This document shows, one piece after another, positions 1-10,500 of a DNA stretch of 64,000 bases. The notes below the pieces were generated by a model. It did no database searches and was not told where the DNA came from. It was given only the letters and a program-made list of their open reading frames with translations. The position numbers and the translations under genes are program-made. Position 1 is the first letter of the stretch; the number at the start of each line of letters is the position of its first letter. Source of the DNA: Trichodelitschia bisporula (Eukaryota; Ascomycota; Dothideomycetes; Phaeotrichales; Phaeotrichaceae); the NCBI GenBank assembly GCA_010356995.1, contig ML996688.1, positions 496,001 to 560,000 on the forward strand, written 5' to 3'.

Positions 1-426
1 TTCGGCGCCGTGAGCGTCGCCTGCGCCGCTATCTCCGCTATCGTGCTCTGGCTGGGTCTAGGAAGACTGCGTCGTGTGCAGCGCGTGCGCATGTGGGGCG
101 AGGGACCGCCGGGGATTGGGCTGAGGGAGAGGAGGGAGGGGTTGCCGCTGCCGGGGGCGCCGGGGGGTGGACTGGGTATGGGTGGTGCGGGAGCCGCGGC
201 GTCGGCTCATGCACAGGCGCAGGCTCAGGCGCATGCGGCGGCGACGGCGAGACGGGAGCGCTTTGGCGTGCATCAGCAGCAGCATGCGGGGTTCTTTGCC
301 CGGCGAAGGAAAGCGGTGGAGGCGAGGCATGGGGCGCATGGGGCGGGGCATTCGGCTTCGGCTTCGGCGTCGGGGGCGCATTCGGGCCCAGTCCAGCCTC
401 CGGTCAGGCCGGCGGGGGAGAGTTAA
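1..426 (+). CDS. 3' end of an unknown protein with a membrane segment (partial)
   Basis: The reading frame is open from base 1 and ends at TAA 424-426, so the gene starts left of the window. The visible 141 residues begin with a hydrophobic stretch (AVSVACAAISAIVLWLGLG) that fits a transmembrane helix, followed at once by a basic stop-transfer segment (RLRRVQRVR). The rest is a low-complexity tail with Ala/Gln/His repeats (HAQAQAQAHAAA), an Arg-rich patch and a Ser/Ala/Gly end. This looks like the last membrane helix plus a disordered cytosolic tail. No family motif is recognisable. It converges on the RING-protein gene that ends at 1119. It could instead be a chance open frame in GC-rich DNA, since the composition is biased. 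Confidence 0.4.
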   Translation, partial: FGAVSVACAAISAIVLWLGLGRLRRVQRVRMWGEGPPGIGLRERREGLPLPGAPGGGLGMGGAGAAASAHAQAQAQAHAAATARRERFGVHQQQHAGFFARRRKAVEARHGAHGAGHSASASASGAHSGPVQPPVRPAGES

Positions 427-1118
427 TGTACCATAGCACGGGCGTTGGGGGGCGTTAATGGGGGAGGGGATGGGATGTACGATGGCTCGCTTCTCTGGGC
501 ATGGGCATAGCATGGGGTTGTAAGCATAGAACAGTGGAAATAGAACACCGCGAGGCGTGCAATTTATCCTACTACCGAATACCATCCGCTCTTCCTAGCC
601 TACCTAGCCTACAACCCGCACACAGCCCATTTGCTGGAAACACCGGAAACCGAGAATGAAAGGGTGAAACGGGGGGATGTGAAATGGGGGAAACGATGTA
701 TGGTGAAAAGCCATTCTAGTGGTGGAGTACATTTCGCTGTCGTTGGGGTGATTGAGAACGCCGGAATGGAGATGAAGAAATGACGTCGATCTAATGTGGA
801 ATCGGGACGGTGTTGAGGGGTCGTTGAGGGTCGTTGAGTCGGAGTCGGGCCGGAGTCGAGCGATAGTCGAGCCGTGTCGAGCCGAGTCGAGCCGAATTCG
901 CATCGTCGCAGTCGTGATAGCTCCACGTCCCGAGTCCAGCCCAACGGAGCCCACAAACGAACACAGAAAAGAAACCTCAAGCAACACACAAAAGCAATTG
1001 AAAGTAAACCATGAAAAGCACACCCATCGATAGAACACCCGCATCATCATCTAGACCGTAACCTCAAAGCACAACGCGCCATCTTCCGCAGACATAAAAT
1101 GCACCCAGCACCCAGCCC
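427..1118. other. intergenic region between convergent genes, with a short tandem repeat
   Basis: This is presumably the 3' untranslated sequence of the left-edge gene and of the RING-protein gene, which face each other. No coding frame in it looks like a protein. It holds a run of degenerate GTTGAGG / GTCGAGCC units at about 812-897. Confidence 0.5.
812..897. repeat. degenerate GTYGAG tandem repeat
   Basis: About ten imperfect copies of a GTTGAG / GTCGAG core occur in 86 bp. The copies begin as GTTGAGG and turn into GTCGAGCC towards 897. It lies in the intergenic space and no coding role is seen. Confidence 0.6.
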
Positions 1119-4100
1119 CTAACTGACATAAAACAACTTCATCACACTCAGAACCCTCTTCCGACACACCGGGCACTGATCCATCCGCTTCGCACACCCC
1201 AGGCACGCAACCACATGCCCACAGTCATAGAACGCCGCCTCAGCCCCCTCATCCCAGCAAATGCGGCAAAGCCGCTCCGTCTCCTGCGCCACCTTCCACG
1301 TCGTCACGCCCTCGCCATGGCGCTTATCATGCCGCCAACCCCCCTCGTACTTATTCCCCGTTGACGCCTCCACGTACTGCCCCTGCCCATGCTGCATCCC
1401 GCGCTCCCACGTCCCCTCGTATACATCCCCATTCGCATACACCATCACACCGTCGCCCTGCCGCTCGCCCAACACAAACGACCCGCGGTAGCTATTCCCA
1501 TTGTGATACACGCGGTGCCCGATGCCGTGCGCCTGCCGCGCAACCATGTCGCCCTCGTACCGCTCCGTGCTGAAGTAATCGAGGATGAAGCGGCCGGAGC
1601 ACCAATTTGGGAAGTTGCGCAGATCGCTGCGCGCGCGCAGGAAGTGTGTGATGTCGGTGTGGAGGCCGCGCTCGCGGAGCTCGTTGGCGATTTCGTCTGG
1701 CATCTGTGGCTGGACGATGATAATGGCTCCACAACGCAGTTCCTCGTCGGCGAAGGTCTTGCGACGACGCAGCGAGTGGGCTGCGTCCGTGGCGTTTTCC
1801 TCCCACAGCTGGAGGGCTGTGTCCTTGCCGGAGGAGAGCAACTTGTTTACGGTGTGGTCGATGCGGGCCGATTTCCTCGCCATGTAGGTGCCCTTGTGCA
1901 CCAGCTGTTGGGTCGCGGGTTTGAAGACCTTGAGGAAGAAGATGATATCCTCAGCGCGGGCGGGAATAGCGGCTGGTGGCGGCGGCGGCGGGATTGAGAG
2001 GTCCAGCTGTGGCGGCGAAGGGATGAAGCCGCCTAGGGTTGGGACGGGCATCGGAGGGATAGGAGGGGGGATCATTGTGGGAGGAACGTCCTCAACGGCA
2101 GCCGGCTCCTGCAGGGGAGTGGGAACCTCCACTGGCGTTGGAGTCTCAGTGACACCACCCATCTCAGTGTCGACGGGTGCGGGAACCGGTGGGATGCCGT
2201 CCTGTACTGGAACCGGTGGGATGCTGTCCTGTACTGGAACCGGATCTTCAGCACCAGTCATGGGTACGTCCTCCCCAGGCGGAGGCGCCGGAGGTGTGGC
2301 AGCCACCGGCGGGGGATCCAAGGCTGGAGGTGGAGCAGGCGGCAGCACCTGCATGGGGGGCGGAGGAATCATCGGGGGAGGCGGGGGCGGGAGATCCGCC
2401 TCGTCGAGAACGTATAGCATCAAGCGGTTGAAGCCATGCAATACCAACTCACCAGCCGTAACTTGCACGTCCACGTAGGCGGGCGTGAACGGAGTGAATG
2501 ATGGGAACAAGAAGTTGCCAGTCTTCTTCTCAAGTATGAGAACGCAGCGCCGCGGCTTAGAGATACCGCGCGCCTTGGCAATATGGTCGCGAATCTCCAA
2601 GCGTTGGGCGTCGGCTGGGACAGTGATGTTGAAGACGTGGGGCGAGGAAGCCCACTTCGGATCGTAGTAATCGATCAATCCCGGGCCCTCGTGCTCCTTG
2701 AAGGCGCGCGGGTCAATGACCTGGAGCTCTACGGGGCCCTTGTGCTGCTTGATCTGACTCTCGTAGTAGGCTCCAAAAATAGAGTGGAATAATGGAATGT
2801 CGCTGTCGCTCATCTTGGCGAACTTTTCCACAATCCACTCCGGAACATCCCACACCGGCTCAGATTCATTATCAAACGCATGTTCAGCGATGTCATCGCG
2901 GATATACGAGACAACGTATGCCACCGGAGCCGTTTCCACCATCGGTTTCCCAGGTGCAATCCCCTCGTGGGCCTCGATAGCCTGGCTCTTTGTGAGACAC
3001 ACGACTTGATTATCGTCTCTGCCGTTCTTGAAAGTATACCACTTGGATCGAGGACCATTGGGACGTAGAACTGAGTTGTAGACACCGGATTGCAGGTTGT
3101 CCTTGTGCACAATGAACCCGTAGAGCGTGTACCAGGTGTCTTTGAGCTGGATGTGATCATCGAGCTTCAACATGTCCGCAAGCTTCTTCCATGACCGCGC
3201 CTTTTCATCGAACTGCTGACGTTCGAGCTCGATTTGAAGCACGTGCGGCAGTTCGTGAGTTGAATCCACCAGATCTTGCGCCTTCTCAACCGCCTGCTGA
3301 ACCGATTCGCAACCACGAACGGGCGCCTTGTATGACGGCTTGTTGACTGTGCGGTCCTTGGCCGGCCCAAAGAGCTCATTGAGGCGATTTGCAAGCGGGG
3401 TGTCTTGCAGCTCCTGCTCGAGCTTTGCGCGTAGCACCTCCCAGACCTCGATGACGTCCATCTTGTCGATATGCTTGTCAATTCCGTACCACTCAAAGGC
3501 CTCGAAGATGTCATCGAGGGGCACCGTGGTCTTTGTGTCAAAGTCCGATGGCTGGCGCATGCCGTATATGATCTTTTGGAAGGCTGCGAGCAGGGGCTTG
3601 GGCTTGGTGCGCCGATCACGGACCCGGTCCGGTGCAACAGCCTCGTAGAGCAGCTGACGGAATGGCTTGAGCAGCATCCACGTCGACACAGCGGAGACTA
3701 GGTTGCCCCCAGACTGAGGGCGCAGGTCACTCGTCAGGCCGCGCAGGCCAGTCATCGCAAGGCAATTCCACGGATTCTCACGGCTAGGATGCTCCCAAAG
3801 ACAGTTGGTATCATCCTCGACGACGCGAATGTAGCTTGTAAACGCGAGAGTGTCGTTACGGAGCAGCGCCATCAGCTGGCCGCGATGCCGGTGCTGGATC
3901 TCGTAGTAAGGCCCATGGAAGCGCGTCCAGCCCCAGTCGGGAGAGTTTTCGCAGAAGCGATGCAGACAGGTGCGGTAGTGGCCGACACGCGGCTCGAGGG
4001 GATTGTACAGAATGACTGACACTTGAGCAGCAACGCTGCGCCGCTTCGGAACGGGCACCCCGTTGATCATGGGAATCGGGGTGTGTTGATACTCCACCGG

Positions 4101-5224
4101 GCCTTCCGGTTGTGACGGCAGCGGAGGCGTCTCGGCCTTCGGCTCTTCAGTCTTCGGCTCTTCGCCCTTGCGGCCCTTGCGCTTGCTTTTTGAGGTTGGC
4201 TCGTCCTTTTTCGGGGGTGGAGCTACGGTGAGACACTCGACGTAGACGCTAAGGTAGTCGGAGTCGTTTCCACGAGGGTAGAACTTGATCTGCCAGTCAT
4301 AGCCCCCGATACGCGTCACTGGCGACTTCATAACCAAGTCCTTGTTGGGCTTCTCTTTGGTACCATTGTATTTGATCTCCCAGTCAATGCGACCGCTGGG
4401 CCCAGGACGGCTCTCGGGGTCGGTGAGCGGAGTAAACGTCTTGGACTCCCAGTAGGCATCTGACGGGTTAGCAAGGTCAGATATACAAGATATGACTTAC
4501 GCTCAAGCGCACTGACGTCGGTGGCACCGGTCTCGGCCATCTCCTTCAGCTCCTGCTCATCGGGAACTGAAGTATCCTCAATGATTTCCTGCCAAACCCG
4601 CTCTTCCTCTTCTTCCTCAGAGTCCGAGTCCTCACCACCATCATCTGCCGCCGGAGTGCCCGCGCGAGGCGAGGCGGGCGTAGAGAGCGGTTGTGCCTCC
4701 TCCGCTTCCACAACCACGATCTCAGCCTGGCTAGGCTGCGGAACAGCTGTCTCGTCGGTGGGGTCTGCGGCGGGAACGGGAGGTGGGTTTGTCGCTTGAG
4801 CTGGAGGTAGCGGTGCGTTCAATTGTACCTCCTCCGGATCGAGCGGAGGTACTGGAGCGGGACTCCCATCTGGTGTTGTGTCCATGATGTCCTCTGCCGC
4901 AATGTCTGTGTTGAGAGGCTCGTTGAGAGACGGGTCAGCTGGGGGGGCGACCGTTTCCGCCGCGGAATCGCTAGACGGGTTGTGTGCAACTCCATCCATC
5001 GCCTCGACCGTGTTTACTTGCACTTGCCGGTCGTGGTTCTGTGCCGGAAATGTGGTGGAGGTGCTCATGTCCATATCTTCCGGCTCGTCCATGGGGAACG
5101 GCGGCGGAGAACGAGGTGATGAGATATGTGCTGGAGAGAGCTGGGACGAGAATGGAGGCGGGCTTGGAGAACCGAAGAGGAATTGTGGGGGTTCGGCGTT
5201 TTGAGTGCTTGTGGTGAGGCTCAT
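1119..5224 (-). CDS. USP7/Ubp15-like protein with MATH domain, inactive protease domain, MORN repeats and RING finger
   Basis: Two exons, complement(1119..4459, 4501..5224), give 1354 residues; the 41-bp intron has donor GTAAGT and an AG acceptor. I chose the ATG at 5224 because the upstream open frame is not protein-like. Residues 1-240 are a Pro/acidic disordered tail. A MATH-like domain runs from about 242 to 460 (IDWEIKY, GGYDWQIKFYPRG). A USP fold follows at about 470-790. The usual catalytic-Cys box is replaced by GLRGLTSDLRPQSGG and the usual GHY by SGVY, so Cys and His are both missing. USP7-type ubiquitin-like segments follow, interrupted by a proline-rich linker at about 945-1110. 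Four MORN repeats lie at about 1209-1296 and a C3HC4 RING at about 1306-1345 (CRIC, CGH, CLGC, CPVC). The family is known in Aspergillus annotation as 'MATH and UCH domain protein' (recalled). Inference: a ubiquitin ligase that uses a dead USP for binding. Confidence 0.9.
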
Positions 5225-6361
5225 TGCGGAGTGTGGGAGGGGTCCAGCTCTGAGGGCAAGAGCGACCAGGAGCACAAACGAGAGTGAATGTTCTAGAAAG
5301 TGCAGAGAGTTATGGCAGGGTGGTGTATTGTTATTTTGTGTTTGCGAAGAAAGCGAAGGGAGGGATGTGGGAGGGTGTTGGGATGCGGAGAGCCGCAACG
5401 GTGGTGTTGTCGGGACAAGAGCTCAGGAAGGCTGATCAGGCTGCGTGGAGGAGGTTTGTTTGCAAAGGAAGACGGGATGACGAAGAGATAATAGCAAGCT
5501 TGCACAGTAGTTGGGGCAGAAGAGTTTCGGTATATAGTACTTAGATGGGAGTATATGGATGATGAGGTTGTAGGCGGTGATAGTTGTGGTGGAAGGCGGG
5601 AGGTGGTGGGTGGAGGTGGAGGTGGAGGTGGAGGTGGTGAGTGAGTTGAGACCCACACGCCGCCCAATGCTCCCCACGTAGCTAAGCAAGGACGCTAACA
5701 CGTGAGTAATGCCACTCTCACATCCCGCTCTCCCACATCACGCACCCGGTCAAGGCATCTGCCTGGACAACCCGATGACTGCCTAGTACTTTGGTAGTTA
5801 TGTAATCGAGTGGTTCAGCTCACATGTAACCCTGTTGCCTACGCCCTGCTAGCAAATTATCCCTCCTCTTTGCTCGATGCCTTCATCTACTACTCATACA
5901 GTAAGGTTAGAGAGAACATAGCCACAGCTCACAGCCTAGAGACTGTTGAAACGCCCCATCAACATGTGGCGGGCACGGCGGGCCTCTCACCGCCCTGCTG
6001 GTTTCAAGCCACCGCGCCGTCGTCCGTTGGAGTCAACCGTGACAACGCAACAAAGTCGACAGACTAATGCGCCTGGGTTGAATGACACATCAGGGAGGAG
6101 GAGGGGGATGAAGCTATGAGTCGACATGATGACAGACCGACAGAGGTGCTAGTATGTAGCCCTATTGAAGGCACTTTCGATTCATCTCTAGCAAGTCTCG
6201 GGAAAAAATCCTCCATCATTGACGATAATACTGATTTTCATCCTTCGTCATCCTCACCTGCAACCGCCATCCCTCGACGCCGCATGCGCGCTGACCTCTT
6301 CTCCACACCGTTCGTCCTATCAGCGTGGCACATGCCCACCATGAACTGGCGCCGATCCAGT
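5225..6361. other. intergenic region upstream of the RING-protein gene
   Basis: This region contains the 5' side of the MATH/RING gene and the 3' side of deoxyhypusine synthase, both on the minus strand. A (GGA/GGT)n purine tract lies at about 5590-5640. The short open frames in it do not resemble proteins, and I see nothing else. Confidence 0.5.
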
Positions 6362-7537
6362 TCAAGCGCTTTGCGCCGTAGCCGGGGGTGCGGCAAACGT
6401 AGCCGCGACGATAAGCGGGAAGGCGATAGTCGCTTCAGCGTACACCTGCATATCCGATCAGACATATTCTAGACCTCTCCCAAAGTAGAAATACGGCCCG
6501 TACCTTTACGCTCTGCGCATCCGCGCGAATCTTGCCCCAACTAACCGCCTCATCCGGCCGTGCCCCAGCATCACTCCCGTCGAACTCCTGCCCCGTGTTG
6601 ATGTACACGGCATAATCAGCGCCGTTGCGCATCAGGTTCGCGTTGGCGATGTGGTGCTTGACCACTCCGCCTCCGAGGATCAGCATCCCCGAGCGCTTAG
6701 CCCGGACGGCGAGCGTGTTGATGCGGCGGATGTCCTCAACGATATCTATGCGCAGCATCTGCGGCGACGCCTTGAACGTGTGGAAGTAGAGCATATCACC
6801 CAAACTTCCGTCCGTGAGCGCCGGACAAAACACCGGAATGTCATTCTTCCACGCCCAGTAGTAGACAGAACGCTCGTCGTTGATCTCGCGCCCAAGCCGG
6901 TGAATCACCTTACTGGGCGTCCAGACCAACGGTTCATCACTGTCCTTGCTGGCCTCCTGTTCCGCCAGCATGGCGTCCAAAATCGGCACAACCCAGTCCT
7001 CAAACGCGCAGTAGTTGCTATTCGGTACAATCAGATTCCCAATCCGATTCATGCCCCGAGCACGTAGTCCCGCGCCGCCGGCCGCGAAAGAGCCTAGATA
7101 TGTAGGCGCCAGGCACTTGATAAAGTCTTCCTCGACGCCGCCGGCAGTCGTAACAATGGCACTGACATGCCGATGCTGCACGAGGAAACGGAACGTCTCG
7201 CGCAGGCCGGACGATATCATGTTGGACGTGTAGCCTAAGAAGATGGTGGTGCGGTCGCCGGTCTCGGGGTCGCGCCACGCCCGCTGGGTGTGTCAGCTCC
7301 TGTGCGGAAGGTGCGGGACTTGGGAGCTACCATGTCGTTGACGATGCGTACGGCATCACCCAGAGCACTGGCCTGGAAGCCCATGCTCACCATGCCGGCC
7401 ACGAGATCCGCGGCTGAGATGCCATTTGGGTGGGCGTTGAAGTCGATGCCTTGTACTTGCTTCGAGCCCTCGGGGACGGATTCTGAGGGCTTGAGAACAG
7501 CGGCGGTGACCGTGTCTGGGGCGCGGTTGTCCGCCAT
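6362..7537 (-). CDS. DYS1: deoxyhypusine synthase
   Basis: Three exons, complement(6362..6445, 6504..7283, 7331..7537), give 356 residues, the normal family length. Introns are 47 and 58 bp; the first has donor GTAGCT and a CTGAC branch site. The enzyme uses NAD and spermidine to convert one lysine of translation factor eIF5A to deoxyhypusine, the first step of hypusine synthesis, in the cytosol. Family blocks are clear: [69 protein letters not shown] and [21 protein letters not shown], whose lysine is the catalytic one. The last exon supplies [17 protein letters not shown], which fixes the third exon. The start ATG at 7537 ([10 protein letters not shown]) gives the expected N-terminus. Essential housekeeping gene; no oddity seen. 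Confidence 0.96.
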
Positions 7538-10500
7538 GGTAGTAGCGGGGAAAGTATGCCCGGTACGCTATGGAAGGAGATCGGGTAAGGGTGGTAGCGG
7601 GATGGTGTCCGTGAAAATATCGGCGGGGAAAAGCGCGGGCCAGGGTACAAGTGCCATCTTTAGGTTTGAGGAAGAGAAAAACGGGAACTGAGATGAGAGC
7701 GACTCTCGGGGCGTGGTGAGCACACCCAGTATGCGGCGCCTCTACTGCTTCTTGGTACAGCGTAGCATTCCATCAATATCACAGCTTCAAAGCACCCCGC
7801 TCTCCATCGCCTTAGTCAGCAACCGGCAATCAACCCCTCCACCGCAATGACGACAGCACGTGGCTAGGCGCTTCCGGCTAAACCTTGCCTGGCCGGTTGA
7901 CGCGAAATCCTCAGCCCTGTCACCGGCGTTTGGGCTGCCCCTGGCGCAAGTCGGATCTCTAGTGACTTAGTTCACTTGAGGGTTTTGGCCGTTGCGCTTC
8001 AGTGGCGCGTTTGACGCCCGAGACGGTCGCATTGTTTCGCCGTCTGATCGATCTCCTTTTGCGGCATTGTCTGCTTTGCTGGTGCTTCGAGTTTACGATT
8101 GCCTCCGCGTTAGCTCCCGCTGCTGTCTGGGCTTTTCGGCTGGGGTTGCGGCGTTTGGGGCATGCTAGTACTGCTTACAAGCCACGGGGAACTACTGGAA
8201 TCTACATTATTCAGTTCAGCTTACAATAATGACGAGGCCATCACGGGTTCTGGCGTGCCACTAGACTAGAAGTAATAGCTAACACCAGACAGAAATCACA
8301 GTTCATATCTGTCAGCCGCCGATATCTAAGCACCTCACTGTCCATATGTGGATCCTCTTAATACGTAGGCTGCTTTCTGGAACAATTTCATTTTGTCGAA
8401 TGTGCATTCTAGGAGATTAACCGAATAGAAAGACAGAAGGAGAACATGTATTCCCTTCTCAAGTCGTATCTTTCATACACTCGATTAAACTATCCTGCTA
8501 AACTCAATTAGCAAGCTGGGTATAAGTAGTAGTAAGCTTAGAATCAGTACGAGCTCTTTCTAATGTGCACATCCAGAGACTCAACATATAAGGCATCCGA
8601 TGCTCCAGTCTTCCTCTCGAGACAGCATCATAACAGTCACCGCGTCCTTACACCTACATTCAACCGCGGATTAAGTCTTCAGATAATCACGAGAGACCCC
8701 TCAACCCAGCATCCTTCTCCACACCACCACGTGCAACCTACAAGGCCCCCCGACAGCCTACCCCGCGCGCATCAAACACGGTACGGCGCACCTTGGTCTC
8801 ACAGGACGCAGTTCGATCGTGCAGACCCAAGATGTGGTAGCCCGAGGAGGGTTTCGGCGTGCGTGGGGAAGGCCAGGGCGGAGGGCTATAGAAGGGCCGA
8901 AGGGTTCTTGATGCCTGGTACTGATGTTGTAGAGGAGAGGAGGAGGGCGAAGGATACCGTGAGTGCTGTGAATGCTCTCTCCAGGTCGATATGGGATGTA
9001 GTATACGTGGGAAGGGAGGGGCGAGATTGATCCCCCGTCCAGCCGCAGGAACGCACTTCGCCAGCGCGGGGGATAGATTAATCGCCACGTCTGGTCCAAC
9101 CCCGCCAGTAGATCGCCGAGGACTGCCGGAAGGCAAACTTTGCGGGGCTTTCTCCTAGGTACCAGTTCGAAAATCTGCACTGGATGTCTGCTGGGTTGCC
9201 TCGTGATTCTCCGCTTCTCTTATATCGTTACTTGGAGCTGACGCTCTATCAGTCGACACTACTCCCATGCACGACGGCGGTGAGTGTTCGAGCGACTTGA
9301 CGCAGGCAGCGAGACATCCCTACCGCGCATCATGAGGACTCGGTCGGTACGGGATGGTGGACGAGAGCGTGTATTGGCCGATTGGGCGAGGCTGCGGAAA
9401 AGGTGCGAAACGGTGTGGCCGGCTTTTCACAACTTAAAGTCGTCGAGGCCTTTGAGGCAAATAAAGTGCGGTAGTCTTCCTCTCACTGCTGTTTTTGTTG
9501 CGAGTGTTGCGATAGAATGCCTTCTTCCTAGGCGAGAAGGGTGTACCCGGATCGTCTCCCGAGGGCCGTATTCCGCTCTAGTTCTGAAAAGACGGCTCGA
9601 CCAACCTCGTCTCTGTAAAGGACTTCCTCGGCTCACAGCGAACCTTCTCCGAACCCCCAAAAAAACATGAACTGACCCCACTGGAGCCCACCGCACCTTT
9701 TATTACCCCCATCCCCTATGCTGTCATCAGTCGATGATGACTTCCGTATTCCGTCTTCCGCACCGCGTTCCGCACTCGCGGCGACGGCGCTGGGGGCCGC
9801 GGGCGTAGGTGGCTGGCACGATTCCGCAGGCGGCAGCCGCTGTCTGGGCGGTCCGGTGCGTGCGAGCCCTGCGCCTGGGACTGAGGCAGGGCAAGGCAGG
9901 CGGCGGGCGGGTGGGGCCCGGGGTGGAACGGCGGCGGCGGCGGCGTCGATTGGAACTTATCGGGGGGCGTCTTCTTTCTCTGGCCTCAAGCTTTTCGTTT
10001 TCTCGTGTCTTTTAGTGTCCGTCATTCTCATCTCTTCGCTCTGGCTTCCATCTCGTATCTGTTGGTTCGTTCGTAGGTGAGGAGAAGAAGACGTCGAACG
10101 ATGTGCTATTAGTTTGACAGTCACTTTTACTGTCAGATCCCACGGGGGGCCCAGCCCCAACGGAAGATTTCCCTAGCGTGCCGGCCTTGATTCGTCCACC
10201 CCGCGCTTTTCGCCTCTAATTGCCTTCATCAGCCACAGGGCCATTTCGCCACTGCGGGCTGAGCGAGGAATCTCTCCGCGCTCACGCAAGTGACCCAACG
10301 CTCAAATCCACCTATCAGCACCAGCAACGAGCCCAGTAAGCAGGCAAGCAAAGCAGCAAGCAAGCAAGCAATTCAAGCAACTGCAGCGCCAGCGCGCGAG
10401 CGCCCGGTGGCACATTTTGCTGGACCAGGGCCATTTATGCGGGAGGCCGGAGGAAGGGTTTGCGCACGTCGTGTTGGGGTCAACTCATGCATTGCTACGG

